Positions 47,701 through 59,800 of a DNA stretch of 64,000 nt are shown in pieces (position 1 is the first letter of the stretch; every line of letters starts with the position of its first letter). The position numbers and the translations under genes were made by a program. The notes below the pieces were generated by a model that had not been told where the DNA came from, did not search any database, and was given only the letters and a program-made list of their open reading frames with translations. Origin of the DNA: Cenococcum geophilum 1.58 (taxonomy: Eukaryota > Ascomycota > Dothideomycetes > Gloniales > Gloniaceae); assembly GCA_001692895.1 (NCBI GenBank), contig KV748264.1, forward strand, positions 62,001-126,000, read 5' to 3'.

Positions 47701-50140
47701 CTACTCTATAATTCTAGTTCCTATAACTGCTCGCATTTAATTTCTTACTGCTATAACTAGTGTAAACCACTATAACCTCGTCCTGGCGACTAGTTATATT
47801 ATAGCGGAGGGGATAGCATACTATACTAGTTAAGGGGAGATAGAGTAACTCCTCTAGCTAAAGATGGTACCACTATTAAGAAAGGGGATTTTAATACTAA
47901 GCTAAATAAGCGTATATAGTTCTCTATAAGCTTCTTCTACTACAATACAACTAGCAAAGCAGTCTTATTATTAATCTTGGTTTATCTTTCTATAACCTAT
48001 ACTCTTTATTTATTGGCTATAAGCTTACTATTACTAGCGCTACTAGCTATAGGTGACAAGTTACTAGTGCTAGATACTAGTTTCTTAGGTTTCCTGGACC
48101 CTAACCACTTAACTAATATACTATTTACATTCTAGCAAAGGAACTAAACTAGCTGCTCTCCCTAAGCTGTAGCATACTTCTACTTATTTAATAGGAAATA
48201 CTTACGGAGATCTTCTACAGTTTGTATTAGAAACTTAGTAGCCAAGGTAACCTTATTAAAGGCGCGTGTAATTACCTACTAGTAGCAACTAGGCAAGAAA
48301 TATAAAGAAGGCATTAGAGTAAATCTTTCTTCTATTGGGACCAACTTATCCGCTTATACTTAACACCACTTAGCCAGCCATTGGAGAGCAATACCTTGCT
48401 TTAAACCTAAGGTTGGTTTTTAAAGGAAGACTAGGGTAGCTGGCGCAGTAGTTATAATAAGAAAATTAGGGTTATAACCTATACCGTTGCAATAACTTTC
48501 TTATAGTACCTTTAGAGTTTATGTCTTAGGATCGCATTTATCCTCCTAGAGAAACTTAAATAGGTATTTACGGTAGCAGTTACTATTTAGTATAGCCCTC
48601 TAATAATCGCTTATAGAGTCCCTACTTTTAATCTCTTACTTTATCTAAGGATAAACTTTATTCTTACTAGTTAACTAGTTAGTAGCTATGCCGTTAAATT
48701 CCCGGTTTAAATAAGGGTACTAGTCTAATAAGTTGCCATTATAATCTAAATTGGACTCGCGACTGCTCCCCTAAAAAAATAATTGCTATAACTAACTTAT
48801 CTAGCGATTGCGTAAGAGCATATTACGTCTACGTTTTAGCTTAGACGTTATTTAACTAGTAACTTCTTCTTAAGACGACTCCTTTTGGTATCCTAGCCGG
48901 TTAAACGCCTAATATAGTATAAAGAATACAGCTACTCCGGTTTTATTATAACCCCTTACTGCACAACCAAACCTCTGCTATAGATCTTTAATATTATCTA
49001 TAATTAGGAAATTATATTAGATAATTATATAAATATTTAGAATATTTATACCCATTCCAAGAGCAGTTGTAACTACTATAATCCAAATATCTAACTCCTT
49101 ACTGCGGAAGATATTATATATCCTATCCTAATTATGCTTCGCCATATAAGATATATATATCCCAACTATCTAGTTTATAAGATGCGTTAAGTAGCCCTTT
49201 TAGACAAGAGACTCCTTAAGGTACTAAGAGACTACCGCGATACATCTTCTACTGTTAAGAAATATAATTATTTTTAGGATTTTCTAAGGGGTTAAGCCAC
49301 TACCTAAAGACTTAACTACTTAGTTAAGTAAGAAGTATAACTGCTTATAGCAGTTTATCTTTCCTTTTAGTATCGGAAATATATAAATTAAGATATCCGG
49401 TCAGTTAATAGACGTATGGATAATCTCCAATATACCTAGTTTAGTTCCCTCCCGCTAAAACCCACCATACTATTTTACTACTTGCTCTGTCTTAATATCT
49501 ATAGTTATAAAGCAGCTAAAGAAAACAACACTTAATAGGAGAAACCGGCGTAGCTTATAGATTAAAACAAAGTTACTCTAAAACTCCTTCCACTGGTAGA
49601 GCATATAACACTTATTAATAGCTACTAGTCTAACTCAATACTGGAATAATAGATCCTATAGAATCTTTCGGAATTTAGGAGATACAGCTTACTCTGGCCT
49701 AAGTAGTATATAGGTATATACACTACTCTTAATATCCTTAAGCAGTTAAGGGTTCTAAAATTTTATATCCGCTAATATTAAGCATAGGTTTATACTAGGG
49801 TATTAACGAATTAACTTAACCTATTCCCCCCCTAGTTTACTTAATGGGATAAGCTATATTATAATCTAGCCAGTTAAGACTAAGAAAGCATAGAATACAA
49901 TACTTTTACCAAAGCCAGTTTTTACAATAAGTATGGTATCTCCCATTTTATAAACCAGTTAATAAAGCGCCCTAACCTACTAAGTATAGGGATTCTTTCC
50001 CCTAAGGAGTCGGCACATAGCACGGGTAAGCATTTCCGTCTAATGCTTGATATTCTAGGGTTCAAAACCATCTAACACAAGCCTCTAGAGCTGTGGGACA
50101 GTTAAGGTTAGTATATATTTTATTCGGGCAGTATATAACT
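47700..50140 (-). pseudogene. RecQ-like DNA helicase relic
   Basis: Minus reading: a leader VLDGFEP*NIKH*TEMLTRAM (50085-50025), then VYKMGDTILIVKTGFGKSIVFYAF (49955-49885) with the Walker A strip KTGFGKS, LIPLSKLGEEQ-type motif Ia text (near 49830), and a later Walker B/DEAH region near 49640 read as DKCYML (family DECH). RecQ helicases unwind DNA 3' to 5'. Fungal genomes carry many RecQ-like copies near telomeres and in repeats; this one lies inside a TIR element, convergent with the DUF6589-like gene. The C-terminal limit is unclear, and zinc and HRDC domains were not seen. Confidence 0.65.
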
Positions 50141-50600
50141 AGGCTTTAGAAGAAGTCGAAGAGGCTAGAGGAGTCGGGGGTTTATAGCGTAAGTCGCCAT
50201 ATTGGCGTTGGTAATACCGCTTACTTTAAGGCATTAAGAGAGAATTCGCGCCGTAGTCAACCCAACAAGACGCGTTAAGAAATTTTGACCTATAATTTTA
50301 GAACTTTATATTAGCTAAAATACATAAATAAGTATATAGATAAATAAAGCGGCCCTTAAAATATAATTAATTACCTTTTAAAGTAGCTAACTAGTCAACT
50401 GGTAGAGATATATTGCTCTTTAGTCGCGTCGCGTTTTGTATATAGTTAACCCTCCTATATTCTCGCACTAAAGGCCCTTAGACGGCAAACAAGACAGTAC
50501 TTATAAGTATAGGGGTTATATAACGCTAGCAGGGGTTTAATAAAGCTAGTAGGGGTTTAATATAAGGCTATACTAGTTAAGTACTAGCGAGATTTATCTC
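50140..50600. other. Right subterminal region of the 8.46-kb element
   Basis: Contains two copies of agcaggggtttaataaagct / agtaggggtttaatataag (near 50528-50567). Otherwise nothing is recognised; it probably holds the promoter of the minus-strand helicase. Confidence 0.35.
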
Positions 50601-50601
50601 G

Positions 50602-50630
50602 TTTACCGTCTAAATCGCTTACTAAGATAA
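50602..50630 (-). repeat. Right terminal inverted repeat of the 8.46-kb element
   Basis: Ends TCGCTTACTAAGATAA; reverse complement matches the left end at 42174. Confidence 0.8.
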
Positions 50631-50638
50631 TAACTACT

Positions 50639-50817
50639 CGCTTACGCGTCTAATGCACTTATAAAGCACTAACTAATTAGGGGGGAGGTGCATTAGTATA
50701 TAGACCACGTAGTCTACTTTATATAATTAATAGTTACCATCTAAACAAGTATACAATACTACATGTATTTCGTGCCCGTGGATATAACTTACTTATACTA
50801 TTAAGTTAGTATAAACA
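50639..50817 (+). repeat. Copia left LTR, 3' part
   Basis: Matches 56705-56883: cgcttacgcgtctaatgcac, gcactaactaattaggggg, ccacgtagtctactttatat. Ends GTTAGTATAAACA with the canonical CA intact. Confidence 0.85.
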
Positions 50818-51230
50818 CTGATTAGTAAGCGCGTATAGATCAGCAATTACTTAATACCTCCCCCTAAGCGATACACACGACAGCAATTACCTATTTAGAC
50901 TCCTAGTACAACCTACTAAAAGGTCGGAAGTTAGGGATTACGGACTTATCTCCAACTCTATATACTTATTTAAGTCTTAGTATAGTTTACTGGAAGTTAT
51001 AAACGCGAATATAGACCTATACGGAACCCCTATCCTTAACCCCCTTAAACCTTAAACCTCTTCGGACCTTTTATGGAAACCTCTTACCCTCCTATAAACC
51101 ATTACAGACCCATTAATCGATTTTACAGACCATTATAAGACCTCCCCCACCCATTATAAGCTGCTACTACCCGCTATACACTATACTATACTATAGTATG
51201 GTAGATATCAGTAAGTAAGTTAGCGAAGGT
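50818..51230 (+). other. Copia 5' leader
   Basis: Untranslated region between the left LTR and gag. Starts CTGATTAGTAAGCG, where a primer binding site should lie, but I cannot match it to a tRNA with confidence. It is C-rich in 51020-51180. Confidence 0.45.
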
Positions 51231-52640
51231 TAAAAGAAGTGGAGATAAGGAGTTAACGTTACGTCTATAAATGATATTAACGACTATATTAGTTTTAAAA
51301 TCCTTAAATATAAATACTTTAAGCTTATAAATAACGACCTATAGGAGTAATACTAAGAAGACTTTATGGACTTTACGGAAGCTATTCTTAAGGCCTATAA
51401 CCCTATTACTATCCGTAAACTATAAACCCTTTTACGTAACTAAGGTATATAGGTTAAAAGAAATAAATAAGTTACTATTATATAGTCCTTGTATAACATA
51501 ATATATAAGAAGGACTAAACAGAATAAACTAAAGAGGAAATCCTAAACCAGTTCTAAGAAACTAAGGAACTCTTTACTTCTTTTAAACTTAATATAATCG
51601 CTAGCCTTATACCTAACCCACTTAACTAAATTTATCCCATAAACCCAAGCGGCTTTAGACTTAACCTTATTGGCTAAAATATACCCTACTCTTAAGTTAT
51701 AGATTATAACACCCCTATAAACCAAAATACGGACCAAATTACCCCCACTATTTAAGTCACAAATCCGTAAGCTATATATCCGCAAGCTATAGATCTATAA
51801 GTTATAGATCCGCAACCCACCTAAGTAAAGACCTATAGTAAGGAGCTAGCTAACCTAGCTAAGCTCTATACCGACGAATCTAAGTATAGCGGTAAAAATG
51901 ATAATTTTAACTTTAAACTAACTATCTTTACGGACCTCTGCCAGAAGGCTGACATTCCTAAATAAGAGTTTAGCCAAGCCTACTCTACTATACTACGCGG
52001 CCTAGCACTTAACCACTACTACACTAACCTTAAGAGTAACCCCCTTAGTGTCCCCTTTAATAAGCTATACAAAGCTACCTATAACTACTTTAAAGGACTG
52101 GAATATAGGCGTAATATCCTTACCTAATAAAATGCGACCAAGCTACGGACCGTAATTAATAAGAATACCAAAAAATCGACTATAGAGTGTCTGTAAATCC
52201 TTATTAAAGACCTCTAGCACCTATAGCACGGCCTTAACGCCAAGCTTTAAATAGACGACTTCCTATATAATAAACTTATTACGGCTTGCTAGGAAGTAGA
52301 GCCCTATAAGTGCACCTATTATAAGCCTATAGACACCTTAGCTGGCCTTATTAATGACTTACGCTCCTCTATTATAACGTATAAAGTCTTAAACCTACTA
52401 GGTAGCACTTAAGCCTTTACCACGGATATTTAATATCTGTAGATAGACTTAGACGTCCACTTTACGGACCGCCGTTACCGCTAGCAGCACCTATACCGAC
52501 TAAGTCCCACCTGTAACCCCTATAGTAACTCTTATATAAAAGCATACCCCTATAAATAAATAAGCTAGAAATGCTTTATATGTAGTAAGGAAGGATATTA
52601 GTCTATAAGGCATACCTAGGAAGAACATAACAGGTCTAAG
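51230..52640 (+). pseudogene. gag: Copia gag relic
   Basis: Plus reading: DYISFKILKYKYFKLINNDL (51270-51340), KELANLAKLYTDESKYSGK (51840-51895), FNFKLTIFTDLCQKADIPK (51905-51960), LALNHYYTNLKSNPLSVPF (52000-52055) and a zinc knuckle KCFICSKEGY*SIRHT*EE (52567-52625; family CxxCGKxGCxSxxHxxEE). These are standard for fungal Copia gag. Stops are frequent. Open stretch 51543-51785 on minus is an antisense shadow. Confidence 0.8.
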
Positions 52641-55600
52641 AAGAGATTTAATAAATAAATTAGCCAGTTTATCTTAGAATATAAAGAAGAGGAAGAAGAG
52701 GAGCCCCCTAATAAGTTAATAGAAGCCCTTATAATTAACTTTAACCTAGATAACTAGGAATAGGAGACCCTAGAGACGTTTCTAACTACTTTTAGACCTT
52801 TTACGGATAGCTAAGCCTTTAATATTACGACCGTATTAGCCGACCGTTCCTTTATACACTTAGTTACGCCTAAAAACTATTCCGTAAGTACCCCCGTTAC
52901 AAATATTATAGATTATAAGTAGGACCTATTTACATATATTACTACAGAACGCTATACCCCTAAGGAATTCTACGGTGTTATAATTAATATAGGCGCCTCT
53001 AAGAAGTCTACTATAGGCTACGGACAATACCTTATATATAGGACCACCGTAAATAACAATACGGATATTAATATTACGTAAACTAGGGCCGTAAACGTCT
53101 AATTTAGTATTAGCTTAACTACATTAATTAAATTAGTTGTAGTTAAGACCCTAATTAGCCTAGTTAACTTCTATATAGTAAAAGTAGACACCCCTTTTTT
53201 ACTTTGCCTTGCGGACATAGATAAGTTATAGGTTTACTATAACAATATTACGGATACCTTAATTGGCCCCGCAACTGCCCTAGGAAGCAAGCATATTACC
53301 CTACTAATTATATGACAATTTAGACACCCGTTCCTTATATAGGGAGAGACTTTATAGACCTATATTTAGGAATCTTTTAACTATAACCTATGCTACCTTA
53401 CTAGTACGGAGATTTACCGTCTATACTGCCGTTTTAGCTACCTATTAGCCGAAAAGCTATATAGAGTCCTTAAACGCTCTAAACACGACAACGTCAATAG
53501 GAAGTCAGTTAATTACCTAACTAAATACTGCTCCTTTTACTAGAAATACGGACGTTCCCTAAGCCGATTTAAGTTCACCCTTTATAAGGACCTTAACTTT
53601 AACTACTTAGTATACGTAGACATTATATATATTAACGGCAGCCCAGTATTATATATAATTAACGAGGTAACCCGCTACTAAGCCGCCCGTTGGTTGCAAA
53701 ATATATCTATAAAGTACACTTAGGATATTTTACGGACCTACTAGATTAATATATATGTTGGACCTCTTAAGTATATTACCCATAACGCCGGTAGGAACTT
53801 CATTAGTAAGGAATTTTAGCAGTATACTATGGCTATAGCTATATTAATAAAAGCTGTTCTGGTTAAGGCGTATTAGTTTATTAGGCTTATTAAGTAAGCT
53901 TACCTAGCTTTATAAAGAGCTTATTAGATTATTACGGACAAGTATAAAGACATTTAAAAGGAACTGGCTTTATAGATAGCTGTAAAAGCCGTTAATAATA
54001 CCGCTGGCCCTAACGGACTAGTACCCACCCTCTTAGTTTATAGAGCCTACCTAAGGATAAGTAACCTAGACTCCCCTACCCCATCTATTATGGAACGAGC
54101 AGCTATAATATAGAAGGTAATAGCCAAAATAGTTAAATTACGGGCTAAACAAACTATTAATAACGCCTTATACTACCGTAACGGACCTAATATAACCTTA
54201 GTATATAACCTCCCGTTTAACTCTAAAGTCCTTATATAGCGTAAAAGCGGCAGTTAGAATAGACCTTACTATCTACTAGCTGTAGAAAATAAGACATGCT
54301 GCGTATAGCTTCCTAGCGGGCTAACTAGCTTTAAAAGCACGTCCGTAAAACCCTACTTTCGGCCTAAAAACACCTATAACGTCGAGCTAGACGAACTAGA
54401 AGCAACCACCAAACTAGATAAACTAGAAATAACTACCAAATTAGATAAACTAGAGGTCCCCTAAAAACCCACTAAACCTACTAAACCTGCCGTAAAGCGT
54501 AGCTAAGGATGCCCCTATAAGAATCCCGTAACAGAGAACCACCTAACCTCTATAGGCATATCCGTAAAGTAATCTCCGCCTATAGATATATTAGTTCTAA
54601 TATAGGAAACCCCTTTTATAGACTTATGGCGTAAAGAGATTAACGAACTACTTAAAAAGGGTATCTTTGCGATTATAACGGAGAGAGACGTTCTACAAGG
54701 CGTCCATATATTTAACTTACACTTTATTAATAAGATTAAGCACCCTAGTACTAATAAAGCCTTTAAGAAATTAAGGCTTATTATATAAGCTTATAACGAC
54801 TAGGGAAAGAACCTAATCCTTATATAATCGCTTATAATTTAACGGGTTAGTTAATAGATTATACTTACACTTATACCTAGACTACAGCAAACTAAATCCG
54901 TAGCCCTTTACTTATAGATCATCTTATAAGCCTATATATAGTCTAATACCTACCTAAGTAGGGATATCTTTATACGACTACCCTATAAGCTTAACCTATA
55001 ACTAGAAACAATTTTATAGGTTATAAAACCTCTTTATAGAGTACTAGAAGCCGGAAACTATTGGTTTAAGATATACTACTAGTACTATATTAGTAAACTT
55101 AAAATGGAATAGTTAACCTACAACCCCTGCCTCCTATATAGCCTATTAAACGGCCTTAGTATTATTAAACTCTAAATAGATAATACCCTCTTTTTAGCAG
55201 ACTGGATATTTACGGACGCTAAAGAGACTAAACTATAAGAAGCTAAGTTTCTAGTAAAGCCGCGAGAGTAGTTAACTAAGTAAACTCCAATTAAGTTTAA
55301 TAGAGGCTTAATTATATAAAAGGGCAACTTAATTTAGCTAACCTAGGAACGCTAAGCTTAAAACCTAAAGCTTATTACAGCAAAGCCTACGGACCTTACT
55401 AGTTCCCGTAGAGAGACCTATAAGACCGTAAATATAAAAGACTAATACGCTATATAGCGTGTAAGAGGCGCCTATATTACTATAGTCTGCCAACCCAAAT
55501 CTACCTATAACTTGTCCTTTACGGCCCAGGTAGTAGATTTATAAGAAGAAAATATTAAGCAGCTTAATAAGCGCATTTAATAGCAAATTGATAATATAGT

Positions 55601-56140
55601 AAGGGGACTTACTTTTATACCACTAGACCTAAGTTCCCTTAGCTTACTAGTATTTACGGACGCCTCCTTTACTAATAATAAAGACCTATTATTATAAATC
55701 GGCTTTATAATTATACTTATAGACCGTAATTAGGACGTAAATATACTATACTAGTCTTTAATTAAGTATAAATAAGTAACCTATAGTGTACTAGCTTCTA
55801 AATTATATATACTAGCTTATAGATTTAATATAGCAGCCGCAATTAAATTAACGGTCTAGAAGATTCTATAACTAAAGCAGTTACCTCTAGTTTTATACAC
55901 TAATTTAAAGTCCCTTTATAACTACCTAGTTAAACTAGGTATAATATAAGAGAAAAGGCTTATAGTCGACCTAATATGCTTACATTAGGCTTATAAACGA
56001 CGTAAGATTATAAAGGTTAAATAGATTAGTAGCGGAGATAACCTAGCGGACGCCATAACTAAGGCAAAGCTATATTAAGCCCTTAAAACCCTAATTAACA
56101 CAAATAAGCTTAACCTAAAAGTTATAAAATAGGTAGAACG
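52640..56140 (+). pseudogene. pol: Copia pol relic: PR-INT-RT-RNaseH
   Basis: Protease near 52975: VIINIGASKKSTIGYGQY (family IDTGAS, Asp read Asn). GAG-pre-integrase near 53405: RLYCRFSYLLAEKLYRVL (family RRxGHPSxxKL). Integrase 53600-54050: VYVDIIYINGSPVLYIINEV, then HNAGRNFISKEF (family HDxGxNFxSxEF; Asp read Asn) and NNTAGPNGLVPTLLVY. RT 54620-55300: KEINELLKKGIFAII, IFNLHFINKIKHPSTNKAF, IDNTLFLADWIF (family TDDTLFLAD). RNase H 55640-56010: LLVFTDASFTNNKDLLL (catalytic Asp kept) and VLYTNLKSLYDYLVKLG (Asp read Asn). The INT-before-RT order is diagnostic of Ty1/Copia. Confidence 0.9.
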
Positions 56141-56615
56141 GGATTAACGGAGTACCTATAGTACGCCTACGGCCCGTTAAAAGGCCGTACAGCTTATTAT
56201 ACGGCCTATTCTATGGACTGTAAGCTATTAGGTAAAAAACGGTGGAAAGCTGTAATAGAACTTAGTAGACTTACGTAACCTGCCGAATTCTACTATATTC
56301 TACTACAGTAGTTAAATTAACTAATTACGATTTTCCATGCTAGGCATGGAAAATCGCCATTAGCTCGCTTAGTACTAGTGCCTTAGCGGCCCTTAAAATC
56401 TAACTTATAGCTCGTCTACTGCCCGTTAAAAGGCTGTATAGTTTATTTTACGGACCGTAAGCAGGATTTATGGCTAGCTTAAGGTACCGTTTAGAAGGCA
56501 GCCTAAACGGCACCTCGGGGGAGATTTCCTATGTATTTTCCTTTATATTCTATAGTTTTATTAAAGCAATTACGGAGGCTGTATATAGGTGGTTTTATTT
56601 TTCAAGTACTGCTAG
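56141..56615 (+). other. Copia 3' untranslated region
   Basis: Contains attctactatattctactac (56288-56307) and the perfect hairpin at 56329-56355, followed by cgccattagctcgcttagtactag. The same set, in the same order, recurs at 60425-60520. Confidence 0.6.
56329..56355. repeat. Perfect hairpin, 11-bp stem and 5-nt loop
   Basis: GATTTTCCATG, loop CTAGG, CATGGAAAATC. The stem is intact here, while the copy at 60453-60479 has one C-to-T change per arm. Confidence 0.8.
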
Positions 56616-56883
56616 TATATAATTACAGCACCTGTTATACCAAACGCGTGCTTACGCGTTTGGTACACCAGGTACGCGTTTACGCGTTTAGTGCACTAAC
56701 CACTCGCTTACGCGTCTGGTGCACTTATAAAGCACTAACTAATTAAGGGGGAGGTGCGTTAGTATATAAACCACGTAGTCTACTTTATACAATCGATAGT
56801 TACCATCTAAACAAGTATACGATACTACATGTATTTCGTGCCCATAGATACGACTTACTCGTGCTATTAAGTTAGTACGAATA
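56616..56883 (+). repeat. Copia right LTR (268 bp)
   Basis: Uninterrupted copy of the split left LTR. Starts TATATAATTACAG and ends GTTAGTACGAATA; terminal CA has become TA. Followed by the target duplication GAAAT. Confidence 0.85.
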
Positions 56884-59645
56884 GAAATAGATCTAAGTAG
56901 CTTAGCAACTACTCTTCTTAGGTCCCCCTTAGGTGACTTATTTTTTAGCGATCTTTCTTTATTAATGCTACCTAACTTAATCTCTTTTAATACTCCTATA
57001 CCTTTTCTATAGCGTTCTTTAAATTTTCTAGTAGTTTCTAGATAGTCTTATTATAGCCTATCTACTTTATTTTATACTATGTTTTATTATTAATATCCTT
57101 ATAACTAACGATCTTTAAAACTTACTACTTATCTTCTTCCTATCCTCTATATATATCTGCTTTATAAACTAGTGGCTTAATATTTCTATATACTAGCTCT
57201 AGTATTATAATATACTATATAAGGTAGATCTTTATTTTAGCTAATAGGTTTAACTTAAATATAACTAGTAAAATCTTTTATATAATTTTAAAAGGTCCTA
57301 GTTTAATATAGTTTAACTTCTTACTTAGTTATTAACTCTTAAAATTTTTGTATAGTAGCTATACTTTATCTCCCTCCTTAAGATTTAGTCCTTTAGATCT
57401 CTTAGTATTATAGTACTTTTTTATTCTTTCTTATACCTTCTTTACTAATTCTATAAGGTCTATATAAAGATTTATTAATATCTTTATTTTTTCTTTAGCT
57501 ATACTACTTATTTTCTTTACTTATTATAGTAATAATAATATCCTTAGCTTATACCCGTAATTTGCCTTAAATAGTAATATACCGATCCCTTTTTATAGTA
57601 TTATATTATATATAAACTATATAACTAGTAATAATAATACCTAATTGTTTTATACGTAATTAATATAGTGTTTTAGATACTGCTCTAGTGTCTAATTTAA
57701 TCTTTCCGTTTAGCCGTCCGTCTGCGGATAATATACGGTAAAAGTTACTACCTAACTCCTTATTCCGCTAAAAAATACCTCCTAAAATACTACTATAAAT
57801 CTTAGATCTCTATCCGATATAATTTTACTTAGTGCTTTATATCTTATAAATACTTCCTTAATATAGGTTCTAGCGACATCTTCTACTAATATTTCTTCCG
57901 TATATGCTATAAAGTATCCCCACTTTATAAGCTTATCTACTATTACTAAAATTGTATTATAATCTTATCCGGTAATAGGGTCTCTTAACTTTAATAACTT
58001 AATAATAAAGTCCTATAATATAATCTCCTATAGTCTTTCTAGTATTTTAATAGGTTATAGCCCTTTATATAGCTTATGCCTTATTAATTTATTTCTCTAG
58101 CAATCTAGATATTCTTTTATAACTTTTTATGCTAAGCCCTAGATTCTATTAATAATATACTTCTTTTAGAGTCTTAATACTAAGCCTATGGCTCTATTAT
58201 ATCCTTAAGTTAATCCCTTATAGAAATTCTCTATAAAGTGTTTTGCTATACTTCTTAGGATATACTTTATTTCTTAATTTTTATATATATCTATCTATAG
58301 ATCTTCTAGCTATACATTTAGAATTCTTTATACCTAAAAGCTTTCTAGTAACTTATAAACTTTCTCTAGTTCTTCTTAAGTTGCTATAATCTTTAGATAA
58401 TTATACCTAATTAATCTATCTATATCTTTTCGCAGTAAAGCCCCTAATAGCTTTTCGTCGTTTTATAGTTTAGCTTTTTAACTTAAAGCATTAGTTTATA
58501 TGTTGTCTATACCCTTAATATACTAAATTTTAAAATAGTATTTTATAAGTATCTCTGCCCATCTAACCCATCCCTAGTTAAGTTCCTTTATTATTAAGAA
58601 TCCTATTAAGTTTTTATAATCCATCTTAACTATAAATAGTTTTTCTATACCTTATAAAAATGCTCTCTATTTCTTTAGTGCTATAACTATACTTAATAAC
58701 TCCTTATTATAGATGTTATAGTTTAACTCTAGTAGTATTATCTTCCGACTATAGTATACTACTAGGTGCTATTTATCTTAGTATTTTTATATAAAGTACG
58801 CCCCTAGTATATAGTTTAATACGTCTGTCTTTATAACCGTCTCTAGTCCTAATTAATAAATTTTAAGAACTAGCTCCTAGGTAAACATTTCTTTAACTTT
58901 TTTTAAATTATTATTATTATTCCTTTCCCTATACCTATAATTCTTCTTTTTTCGTTAATTGCGTAAATGGTTTAATATCCTTTAACTATTACGCTATAAA
59001 CCTTCTATAGTAATTATAAAACCCTAAAAATAATTTTAACTATATAATATTCTCTAGTTCTTACTAATTTACTATAGCCTCGATCTTCTTTAAATCTATA
59101 CTAAGTTGGCCTAGTTTAATAATAAATTTAATAAAATCGGTCTTCCTAGTAAAGAACTTGCATTTCTTAAATTGCTACTAGCATCTATTCTTCTTATAGT
59201 CTTTTTAAACCCTATTTAATATATTCTCCGTGTTCTTCCTTAGTTATTAAGTAGATAATATTATTATTAAGATATACTATAATAAATTTATCNAAGTGTT
59301 CTCNTAATATATTNTTAATACGCTTCTANAACGTTNCTAGTNNNTTTATAAGCCTAAATTNTATAANTANTAGTTTATATAGTNCTTCCTTTNANCTAAA
59401 GGCTGCNTTNTATTTNTNNCCTTCCTTAATCCTAATCTAATAGTACGCCTATCTTAGATCTATCTTTGTAAAGATTTATACATTACCTATTCTATCTTAA
59501 ATTTCGCTAATTAAGGGTAAAGGATACCTATCCTTTCTAGTAATACTATTTAACTATCTATAGTTAATACACAGCCTTAGTTTACTATTCTTCTTTAATA
59601 TAAATAGTACTAGATAACCCGCTAATAATTATAATAGTCTAATCT
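56884..59645 (-). pseudogene. pol: G2 pol relic: partial RT, RNase H, INT, chromodomain
   Basis: Colinear with G1 13480-16210. Chromodomain near 57040-57120, integrase core near 57400-58090, zinc domain near 58200-58370, RNase H near 58480-58900, RT from 58980 to the break at 59645, with the YLNNN-like active-site strip near 59262-59282. More AT-rich than G1. Ambiguous bases (59293-59418) fall in RT. Confidence 0.85.
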
Positions 59646-59800
59646 ATCTATCGCAGTCACGTGAGGGGATATTTTAATTTTTGTATAATTGGGAGGCGCA
59701 GGGCTATAAGGTCGCTCTAGGGCTAGTTTTTAGCAGTTTTGCTAGTTCCTAGCACTTAAATCTGCTAAGGATTTGCCCTAAAGCGGCCAAATATCCCTGA
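59643..59800 (-). repeat. Direct repeat DR1 (158 bp)
   Basis: Shares ggatattttaatttttgtat, ctataaggtcgctcta and aaatctgctaaggatttgcc with DR2 at 60066-60223, same orientation. It begins exactly where G2 stops. It is the better preserved copy (cagtcacgtgaggggata versus cagttacgtaaggggata). Confidence 0.85.

Larger units (their letters stand above)
42174..50630. mobile_element. 8.46-kb TIR element carrying DUF6589-like and RecQ-like genes
   Basis: Left terminus TTATCTCAGTAAGCGACTCA; reverse-complemented right terminus TTATCTTAGTAAGCGATTTA. The match continues about 28 bp (then GCCGGCAA against GACGGTAA). It is flanked by CAACTACT (42166-42173) and TAACTACT (50631-50638), an 8-bp duplication of a site that reads TAACCACT in the uninterrupted right LTR. 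Contents are a DUF6589-like relic on plus near the left end and a RecQ-like helicase relic on minus near the right end, transcribed toward each other, with a degraded middle. An 8-bp duplication fits hAT- or Zisupton-like chemistry, but the superfamily is undetermined. Confidence 0.8.
42085..56883 (+). mobile_element. Ty1/Copia retrotransposon inserted in G2
   Basis: Bounded by a 5-bp target duplication GAAAT (42080-42084 and 56884-56888). The right LTR is 56616-56883. The left LTR is split into 42085-42173 and 50639-50817 by the 8.46-kb element. Internal gag-pol runs 51230-56140. The left LTR retains a terminal CA (50817), while the right LTR ends TA, showing RIP on one copy. It is plus, opposite to its host G2. 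Confidence 0.9.
41063..59645 (-). mobile_element. Ty3/Gypsy chromodomain retrotransposon G2, interrupted and truncated
   Basis: Second copy of the G1 family in the same orientation. Pieces: 3' LTR (41063-41472), 3' internal tail (41473-42084), then the Copia insertion (42085-56883), then chromodomain through partial RT (56884-59645). The text resumes across the Copia exactly as in uninterrupted G1 (G1: gaaggaaatagatttaagta; G2: gaaggaaat, then gaaatagatctaagta). RT is cut at about 59645, where the direct-repeat block begins, so gag, protease and 5' LTR are missing or lie beyond the window. Confidence 0.85.

Noticed and set aside
42174..50630. Helitron (because of the helicase)
   Set aside because: There are matching terminal inverted repeats and a target duplication, and the helicase is RecQ-like with a KTGFGKS strip, not a Rep/Pif1 fusion.
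51543..51785. 80-codon open stretch on minus
   Set aside because: Antisense to Copia gag.
56531..56746. 71-codon open stretch on plus
   Set aside because: Crosses from Copia 3' untranslated sequence into the right LTR; not a gene.
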